Positions 13,720 through 21,411 of a stretch of DNA of 21,411 nucleotides are shown here, in pieces (position 1 is the first letter of the stretch; every line of letters begins with the position of its first letter). Both the position numbers and the translations under genes were made by a program. The stretch comes from Reclinomonas americana ATCC 50394. Lineage: Eukaryota; Jakobida; Jakobea; Jakobida. The notes below the pieces were generated by a model, which saw only the letters and a list, made by a program, of their open reading frames with translations, did not search any database and had not been told where the DNA came from. The stretch covers positions 18,343 to 39,753 of the forward strand of contig PS015119.1 in the NCBI GenBank assembly GCA_048213135.1. The letters run 5' to 3'.

Positions 13720-14670
13720 CGCCTGAACATAGCACGCCGCTAAGAGTTAACTCATCGGAGGAGACAACTCCACACACACAAACCTGCGGCGGCTTGCTCG
13801 GATCCGTCAGTTCCTCAGTAGACGCCACACCAATGCCCATCATGCGCTGCTTGACCACGGCACCGACCACGTACGACAAGGCCGCAAACGACACACACGT
13901 GATCAGAACACGATTCGGCAGCGCCTCCGCTCCCTGTCGTGCACCACCGACTCTCGCCTGCGCCGCTACATCCATTGCCACTCCCAGCCGCAACATCTCC
14001 TCCTCTTCCACGCGACTCCGATGCAGGAACGTGAGGAAGGACACGAAAGCAAAGGCCAACACCGAGGTGACGATCCACGAGCTGCTTGCATGCAACAACG
14101 ATGAAATGAGGACCGCAGCAGTGACGGGAAGCGATCAGTGCACGCAACAGAAAGCGTGCCAGCAGTCGCTTGAACATGCTGGGTGGACGGATCTTGATCT
14201 TGGTCGGTGGCACCGGTGGAGGCGGAGGCAGCGCCACATAGGTGACTGCCACTGGCGGTGGCATCACGCCGGGTGTGGGCAGTGCAACGGGAGGCGGTGC
14301 ACTGACACCCACACCCACAGAGGCCGCCACTGAAGCAGCAGCAGCGTCGACACCACTGCAGGCGAAAGTGTGAGAGTGAGGAGAGTGTGACCGAACACAC
14401 ACACACACACACGAAACGATGATGGCGACGGTGGTGGCGACGGGGGAGAGGGAGGCACTGCGGCTGCGGTGCTATTGTTGCGCGCGGGGAGGAGCAGCAG
14501 GGAACGCACAGTGGTGGTCTGTGGCGCAGGGTGGTTACGTGCAGACAGTGTGAACAGTGTGCGCACGTGCGGCACTGTCAGCGCACTGCGAGGCACACAC
14601 AGCGAGGGTGAGTGGCGGTCTCTCGCGTGCGTGTGTGCGGGATGAAAAAGACTGACCGAGAGAACCACAT
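13720..14670 (-). CDS. Probable mitochondrial two-helix membrane protein, 3' part in gap
   Basis: The exons are 14670-14657, 14585-14409 (donor ambiguous within (GT)n), 14355-14149 and 14084-13784. The frame may stay open beyond 13784, or a GTTTGT donor at 13783 starts another intron. The visible protein is 233 residues. The N-terminus MWFSRALTVPHVRTLFTLSA is rich in Arg, Ser and Leu with no acidic residue, as in mitochondrial presequences. Pro/Ala/Val-rich sequence follows to about 125, then PTKIKIRPPSMFKRLLARFL. Hydrophobic segments lie at about 136-153 (WIVTSVLAFAFVSFLTFL) and 192-210 (VLITCVSFAALSYVVGAVV), joined by a charged 38-residue loop (VEEEEMLRLGVAMD...). I do not recognise the family; inner-membrane AAA proteases have a similar N-terminal plan, but nothing confirms that. 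The start is chosen because it joins in phase. It lies 137 bp downstream of NUP205 on the same strand. Confidence 0.6.
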
Positions 14671-14796
14671 GAGCTCTCCTCTTTGCAGCGCGATCGAGAA
14701 TAAAACCCTCCCGCCCTTTCCAACAGTTTTTTTCCGCTCGCAGGAGAACATGCATGCTGCTATTTGTGGAGCGAGTGGTGGTCGAGATTCACATTC

Positions 14797-14802
14797 TTTA
14801 TA
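14797..14802 (-). promoter_or_regulatory. TATAAA element upstream of the membrane-protein gene
   Basis: TATAAA on the minus strand begins only six bases after the NUP205 stop codon and 127 bp before the ATG at 14670. Its position fits a core promoter for the downstream gene lying inside the NUP205 3' UTR. It is a short motif and could be chance. Confidence 0.3.
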
Positions 14803-14807
14803 GACTA

Positions 14808-17800
14808 CTACTGCACTGGGTACCACAACATGTGGATCTCCGAGACCATGATTTCGCAAAACGCATACTCGGCACCCTGTGCGGCGGACGAGTTGGTTGG
14901 AAGCAGGAGCACACTCACAACTCGAATCGACTCACCATGGCGACAACCTGCTCCAGCACCTCCGCCAGATCGCTCTGCAGCACCGAGACCAGTCGCTGAC
15001 GCTTCGTTGACTCCTCGGTGGGGAGCAGCAGCTTCGCCTCCGACCATAGCACAGCCAGCAGGTTCTCAATCATGTCTGTCACACGACATGAGTTTTAAAT
15101 ACAGCACACAAACTCGCAGCCCAGCGACGCAACAAACAGTATTGTCGAGACCGCGACTCAATTCCGCGCTCTGCTGCTCCAGCTGCCGCTGCACCAGCGC
15201 CTCTAGATCGTGTGGTGGATATCGCATTGCAGATCCCTGGTCGCCGAAAGCGATCTACAACGCCCACCATTGAGCACACCGCTTTCCTCCATCCATTCTC
15301 CTGCTCACTCGCCCATCACGCACCTTCATCATCTCCGCCTGGCTCAGATCGTTCGCTTGCTTCTGCCGCACGTCCTCCAGTGCGCGCTTGAGCATCTCAA
15401 AGCGGTTCACCGCATACCGCAACGACTCGCGCATCACATCCGAGAGCGTCGGCTGCCGAGTGCTCACACCTCGGTGACCTGTACGATCGGCGTGTGAGGA
15501 AACAGGAGAGTATAAAGGTGAGAGAAGCGGTTGCAGAAGTACATACCGAGCTCCAGCGCAAGTTGTGGCGGTGAAAAGAGCGGCTCCTTGGCTCCTGTTT
15601 GCGCCTCCCGCACTGTTTGCATCGTCAGTCATTGGGTGGACGACGTAGGAGGAATGGAAACGAAACACGTACCCATCACCACTTGCCGGCAGTGCGTAAT
15701 CAAATTCTTGGTGATCTTTTCGCACAGACGAACCACTGTGCAAGAGAGTGAAGTGGTCACGCACACGGCATGGAACAGGATGCAGTTCACAAAAAAGACG
15801 CCACGCACCAGCAGGCGCGAGCGTCGACGGGGAGGTCGACAGCAGTCGCACGTATCGCTCAAGAAGGGCAGGGAGTTGGCTCTCGTATTTGAGCAGCTTT
15901 GGCTTCAACTGTGTTTTCAAAAAAATGAGCACGTAAAAAAGCCACACCCAGACCAGAGAGAGAGAGACGAAATGCGCAACATTCCGTCGCAGAGCACCCG
16001 CGGACAACAACCACAGCGAGGTGGCCTGGTAAATCATCTGCAAGGTGACGGTGTCACTGGTCTCTTGCAGCTTGAAGGCGCGCGAGAACAGACTCGAGTG
16101 TTGCTCGATGAAATGTGCCACCTGTCACAGCATCACACGTCAGCACTAGCGCACACACAGACAGCGGCGCACAATGACGCAACAGCATCCTGCGGCTTGA
16201 CTGAATCGAACTTGGCCAGCTCCGACAGCAGGGTGAAGCACGCCGACAGATACCGCTCGTGTCGCTCCGCCACCGACATGTGGAAGCCGTCTGCAGGAAA
16301 AAACCTAAGGTGAGTGCAAAGCATTCTCGCCACGAGCGGCGGCGACGCATACCAGCAGTGCGCAATGTGTGTGCATTCGGCGACCTCCAATCCGAGTGGA
16401 TACGACGCAGGTACTTGGCACTGTTCAGCACCTCCACAGTGTTGCAGTTGCACAGCAGCTCCACACCGCTGTCCTTTTGCGCCAGCTGCGAGAGGAACGA
16501 CAGGCGCGACTCGAACAATTTGAGCCAGTAGTCTGTGTGCGCATTCGTCTCGGTCGCGTCAGCAGTACGTCTCATGTGGGAAAAACAACAAGACTCCGCA
16601 CCAGACATCTCCTTCGTCGACTCCATCAATGCATTGTCCAGCTCCACCAGATCTGCAGGTGACATGAGCAACACTTACTACACCCCCAGTTCTCCGACAC
16701 CAAGCACCCACCATTGACGAGCTCAACCAGTGCATGCTGGTTCAAGTGGCGCAGCAGGTGCTCACGAGTCTGCAAGTCGAACAACGCCGAGAGTGCCGCA
16801 TGCGCCACTGGCTTCCACTCGCGCGGACCGTTGCAGCAGTCGGCACAAATCATGTCACACAATGCGTTGTCGTACTGCGTCAGTCGCGCCTGCTGCTCCG
16901 TCTCCAGATACACGGCGGCCGTCGGCGCACCGGCATACAACTGCTGCAGCACCGCGGATTCCTCCTTTGATTGTTGCGCCAAGTTGGCCGAGTATCTACC
17001 ATGCAAAGTGTGAGAGCGATTCGCAAGGCAACAGAGGGACACTGTGGACGAGACCTGGAGTAGTGCATCAGCACCGTGTACAGACAGCCGCGGACGTCTG
17101 GGTGGAATTTGACCGAGGCGGCCAGCGCCGCCAGCAGCGCCTGCAAGAGGTCCACGCAGTCCTTGACCACGTTGGCGTTCTTCACCGCTGTAAACCCACA
17201 TGAGGTAAGTCAAGCGACATGTGACTCGAGAGACATTATTCGCCACCCGACGAACCGTGACCCTCACTCTCGCGTCGCAGCTTCACCATCAACACGATGC
17301 ACGCCTCGCCGAACAGCTTGCGCAGATTCGCCGGCATGCTGTGCTCCGCCAGGTACACCAATAGTCTCTGCAGCAGCTGGAACACCACGCGGTACTGGTC
17401 CTCGGGTGGAATCTCCGTGAACCGCTTGGACAAGGTCACTTCCACGACCTGCTTCCATCCGCGGAAGAGATTCAGCACGTCGGCCTCGGCATCACTCGCC
17501 GAGTTCCACTGTGACGCAAAGGTGACCAACTGGCGAATCTCATCAGACGCCTGCGAGGTGCGCCAAATAAGTTAGCAACACGTCCTCTGTCATCGCAACC
17601 CACGCTCTCCGAATCTCGACTCACCTCCACCACACTGCGTTGCGTCTCGGCCAGTACACGGAAACACACAGCCAGAATCGTGGGGATGCTGTAACGCGTC
17701 TCGCCCATTTCCGACATCTGCGAAGCATGCAGAGTGAGTGCGGCAGCACACAAGCACAAGTGGGGGTGGCCAAATGAGAACGGAACCTCCTTGCACGAAT

Positions 17801-20800
17801 CGACATCCACCTCAAAGAGGATGCTCAGCCGTGGTCGCTCCGGCCGCGGGAACACCCCATACGGCAACGCCTCCAGCCACTGCAACATCTGGAACGAACC
17901 ATGGTCGCGAGCCACATCCACAAACTGACTGCCGTACGACGACACTTCGAGTCTGCAAAGAGGGGAGAGTTGGCAAGGAGAGCGTAGAGAAGAAGAACGC
18001 ACACGGCACGACGCACCTCTGCCACACGCTCTGGTACAATTGAGAAATCACGGTTGACACTTGTCGTCGCACATCGTCTCGTCGATGGTCTGCGCACGAA
18101 AGCACACAAATGTCGCGCTCAGTGTACGTGATATAACCATAAATACCAATGAAAAGAATAACGCACCGAGGAAGAGTGCAATCGCCGTGGTCTGGAACAA
18201 GTATCCGTGGCCGCGAATGCGCATCAGATCAGAGACGAAATCGGGACTGTCGAGGTCCAACGTCGGCAGCGGCAGAAGCGGACTGGCAAACAACTCGCCG
18301 AGAACGTCGGTCTGCAGCACACACTTTGGTTGGTCACCATACACTTAGCCCGTCTGACATGCACACGCACGCAACATCTGACGCTTGCAGGTAGCCAAAG
18401 AGAGCCTCGGCCGTGTGGCGGTCTGCCGCAAACACCGACACGAGCTGCATGGCCAGTGCGTACAACTCGGGCTGCTCGCCTGCATCCGCCACGAGGATCT
18501 GCCGCACGGCACGCAAGCACGACTTGTCTCGGGTTGAACTCGAAGTCACTGCCGAGGAGAGCGCCGATCAATATCTCTGTCTCCGTGAGCACACACGCAC
18601 AGAGTGATGACACATATATTGCGCAACAGTAGTACTCGTCAGCAATGCCATCGTCGCGCATGAAGCCGCACAAAAAGTGCGACAGAGTGTATGTGTTTGG
18701 CTTGGCGCAGCGGATGAGGAACTTGAGGAGCCAGCCACGCATCTCCGCTTGAACCTGTGACAAATTATGAGTCGGTGGTGAGCATGCTGGAANNNNNNNN
18801 NNNNNNNNNNNNNNNNNNNNNNNNNNNNNNNNNNNNNNNNNNNNNNNNNNNNNNNNNNNNNNNNNNNNNNNNNNNNNNNNNNNNNNNNNNNNNNNNNNNN
18901 NNNNNNNNNNNNNNNNNNNNNNNNNNNNNNNNNNNNNNNNNNNNNNNNNNNNNNNNNNNNNNNNNNNNNNNNNNNNNNNNNNNNNNNNNNNNNNNNNNNN
19001 NNNNNNNNNNNNNNNNNNNNNNNNNNNNNNNNNNNNNNNNNNNNNNNNNNNNNNNNNNNNNNNNNNNNNNNNNNNNNNNNNNNNNNNNNNNNNNNNNNNN
19101 NNNNNNNNNNNNNNNNNNNNNNNNNNNNNNNNNNNNNNNNNNNNNNNNNNNNNNNNNNNNNNNNNNNNNNNNNNNNNNNNNNNNNNNNNNNNNNNNNNNN
19201 NNNNNNNNNNNNNNNNNNNNNNNNNNNNNNNNNNNNNNNNNNNNNNNNNNNNNNNNNNNNNNNNNNNNNNNNNNNNNNNNNNNNNNNNNNNNNNNNNNNN
19301 NNNNNNNNNNNNNNNNNNNNNNNNNNNNNNNNNNNNNNNNNNNNNNNNNNNNNNNNNNNNNNNNNNNNNNNNNNNNNNNNNNNNNNNNNNNNNNNNNNNN
19401 NNNNNNNNNNNNNNNNNNNNNNNNNNNNNNNNNNNNNGGTACAGCGCGGCCAGGAATCCCAAAAATCCAGACAGGAATGACTGCTCACGACGACGCCGGT
19501 CACCTGCGGAAAAGCGGAGACTCTCAACGGATGCACAGAGACACTCACGCACACACACACACAGAGCATCGCACATACCGTCGATACGCTCACGCTGGAA
19601 GAACATTTCGCCCACATGATGCTGCTGGTACAACCTGCACGACAAGAGTCAATCAAACAAAGACGATCTACACACCACCATTGCACGAGTGCCACCGCAC
19701 CAGAGCTCCTCGATCTTGGCCAGCGCATCCAACTCCTTGTTCATCAACGACACCACCGACTGCGCAAAATGATGCAGGGTCAGGCTCAGCCGCTCGCGGT
19801 TCGCCTGGTCCGACAGGAATGTGGTGCCGCGCAAAGTCTCCTCCAAAAACACAAACACATTCATGCGTTCGTGTACAAACGGTTGCAGCAGCTGCAGATC
19901 CACTGCACAACCCCAGCCAACATGCGACGTGAACACAATAGAAGCGCAACCGTGAGCGTCGCACCACACCGGGACGCAACAAAGATCATCGCTTCTCGCG
20001 GTCTTGGCAAAGAGCACGGCAGTCACCGCGGCAAAGCTGCGCGAACCCGGTTCGGCTTTCGCCCACGTATCGTCGGCGGCCCTTGCTTCAGCCTTGCCGA
20101 CGATTCCGAGCTGCGCGTCCAAGTGTTTCGACATGTCGATAGATTGCAGCAGCGCGTTGCGCTTGACTTCGCCAGTGCGCGCGTCCAGCACGCTGGGCTC
20201 GTGAAGGGCACAGAACAGGGCGGCGTTCAGGAACAGACATGTGCGTTGCGCAAACGCCTCCTACGTGTGCGTGAGCAGGCATACACCACGCAAAACTGTG
20301 TCCCGGACACAAACACACACACACACACACGCAACTCGCAGATTCTTCTCAAACTCCACCGACGCCAAGCGCAGTGTCTTTAGCACAGCCTTGACGTCGT
20401 CCTGCGACAGCTGGAACTCGCGCGTCAAGTAGTACACGAACACGGCGACGCGGCTGACATAGATCCATCGATCGGCAAACACCGGGTGCTTCGGGTCTAA
20501 TGACAGATTGTGCTGCGAGGGAAGAGAGGGGGAGTGAGGGGGGACGAAACAAAGACGATCTAGTGTGCAGATTGTGGCGCAACTTCAATGGATGCACACA
20601 GCTCGCGCACCCACCCTTGCTGCACCAGGCTCGACCGCACGTTGAACATGAGCGACTGAAAGCGAGTGGCATCTGCCAGCTCCACGTCGGCAGTCGACTG
20701 CGCGAATGATAGGCTGTTGAGGGACCATGGCACACAAGAACGGCGCACACACATAAGCGTCACCTCCAACACAATCTGCAACACATCCAGCAGAAACACG

Positions 20801-21066
20801 CGCTCCGTGTGGAACTGCTCGACGGCATGCGCCACACGCTGACCGCCACTCAGGTGCGGCTCAATGTCCTTGGACGCCGACCACACTGCCTGCGATGTGG
20901 CCTTGCCCAGCATCAACACCTTCGAGACCTCCTCCACCTGCAATGCGACGCCGAGTTACAAACACATGATGCACACACACACAAGAGGATGCTAGCTTGC
21001 CTCCTTCTTGGCGCCCTCGGGAAGACTGGCGAAATCAGCACGCGCCTGCGTCTGCTCAGTGTTGCT
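14808..21066 (-). CDS. NUP205: Nucleoporin NUP205/NUP192, nuclear-pore inner-ring scaffold, 5' end outside window
   Basis: This large alpha-helical solenoid is an adaptor of the inner ring of the nuclear pore. Exons before the gap: 21066-21001, 20937-20753, 20713-20584, 20512-20336, 20260-19981, 19902-19701, 19634-19579, 19503-19438. Exons after it: 18754-18628, 18548-18376, 18311-18167, 18089-18017, 17952-17787, 17717-17625, 17550-17268, 17187-17055, 16995-16712, 16652-16602, 16532-16353, 16290-16184, 16121-15981, 15908-15809, 15735-15673, 15612-15547, 15478-15324, 15254-15134, 15075-14936 and 14876-14808 (TAG). Phase holds at every junction; the last 889 residues are visible. Family-like segments in order: MNVFVFLEETLRGTTFLSDQ; WLLKFLIRCAKPNTYTLSHF; VRGCLYTVLMHYSR; YDNALCDMICADCCNGPREW; LFESRLSFLSQLAQKDSGVE; VAERHERYLSACFTLLSELA; KEPLFSPPQLALELG. 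The N-terminal exons lie beyond the right edge. Eight introns use GTTGCG donors and one appears to be GC-AG. Confidence 0.93.
18793..19437. other. Assembly gap (645 N) inside NUP205
   Basis: Undetermined bases between the exon reading REQSFLSGFLGFLAALY and the intron before VQAEMRGWLLKFL. Compared with human NUP205, something like 550-600 residues fall between these points, far more than 645 bp can encode. The N count is therefore probably not the true size. Confidence 0.95.
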
Positions 21067-21315
21067 CTGCACCCGTTCGTCAATGAGTGAGTGGCAGTGA
21101 AGAAAAGGGACGAGAGCGAAGGGAGCAAGAAGAGAGAAGGGTGATTGAAAGGTATGAGAGGAGCGTCTGCGTGAAGAACAAGAAACGATAGCAAGTTGGC
21201 TGCTGCCTCTTTGCAATGAGTGTCAGCGTGAGAGACAGCAACAGAGAGAGGCAAGAAGGAAGGAGAGTGAAGGGTGTGAGCGACGCATGTTCACTTCTGT
21301 TACATCGCACGAGTG

Positions 21316-21346
<31 letters not shown>

Positions 21347-21411
21347 ACAAACACACACACACACACAGAGTGAGAGAGAGAGAGAGAGAGAGAGACGAAG
21401 ACGAAAGGAAA
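21067..21411 (-). other. Probable NUP205 intron sequence with CA and GA microsatellites
   Basis: Sequence upstream of the first recognised NUP205 exon. Reading on the minus strand it is pyrimidine-rich, with (CA/TG)n at 21318-21366 and (GA/CT)n at 21369-21395. A short piece reading KEAAANLL (about 21190-21215) might be a small exon, but I cannot fix its borders. Confidence 0.5.

Noticed and set aside
15255-16121. Single 288-codon minus-strand frame as an intact exon of NUP205
   Set aside because: It reads through several in-frame introns. Segments such as VWLFYVLIFLKTQ are pyrimidine-rich intron sequence that interrupts the family alignment and is flanked by GT and AG.
18376-18628. Apparent in-frame TAG when exon 18754-18628 is spliced to the nearest AG, hinting at a reassigned stop codon
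   Set aside because: The acceptor at 18549 (CTCGGCAG) gives an open, phase-correct junction (DEYYLTSSSTRDKSCLRAVR), and TAG ends both NSUN5 and NUP205.

Overview
This is eukaryotic nuclear DNA from an intron-dense, probably flagellated protist. It codes for an SF-assemblin (a flagellar-root protein), a second coiled-coil protein, and clear eukaryotic housekeeping proteins (NSUN5, NUP205, an HMG-box protein). By hand I traced 57 introns with both ends visible. Most are 50-120 nt, and reading phase is preserved at every junction. TAA, TGA and TAG all end reading frames here, so the standard genetic code fits. I cannot name the lineage. Three runs of N (1090-2004, 13424-13719, 18793-19437) are assembly gaps.

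Layout, left to right. 1-767 (+): 3' end of an SF-assemblin/beta-giardin gene. 1021-3964 (+): protein with three HMG boxes, 5' part lost in gap 1. 8240-4041 (-): complete NSUN5-type rRNA m5C methyltransferase, 13 exons, convergent with the HMG gene. 8551-11838 (+): coiled-coil protein, probably ciliary or cytoskeletal, divergent from NSUN5 across a 310-bp CA-rich promoter region. 12809-13423 (+): polyGln/polyHis protein running into gap 2, with possible upstream exons from 12122. 14670 into gap 2 (-): Pro/Ala-rich, probably mitochondrial, two-helix membrane protein. From beyond the right edge to 14808 (-): nucleoporin NUP205/NUP192, 28 visible exons around gap 3.

The genes do not form one pathway. 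NSUN5 modifies large-subunit rRNA, NUP205 scaffolds the nuclear pore, the HMG protein binds DNA or chromatin, and the two coiled-coil proteins point to a basal body or flagellum.

The most unusual signal is in the introns. Eighteen of the 57 traced introns begin GTTGCG followed by T or C, usually with T or A rather than G as the last exon base. No intron begins GTAAG. This looks like a second class of 5' splice site with little complementarity to canonical U1 snRNA, and it recurs in five genes. The window also has very small exons (16, 18, 25 and 29 nt), a likely GC-AG intron, and tandem-repeat expansion confined to a few long introns, notably the first introns on both sides of the NSUN5/coiled-coil promoter.
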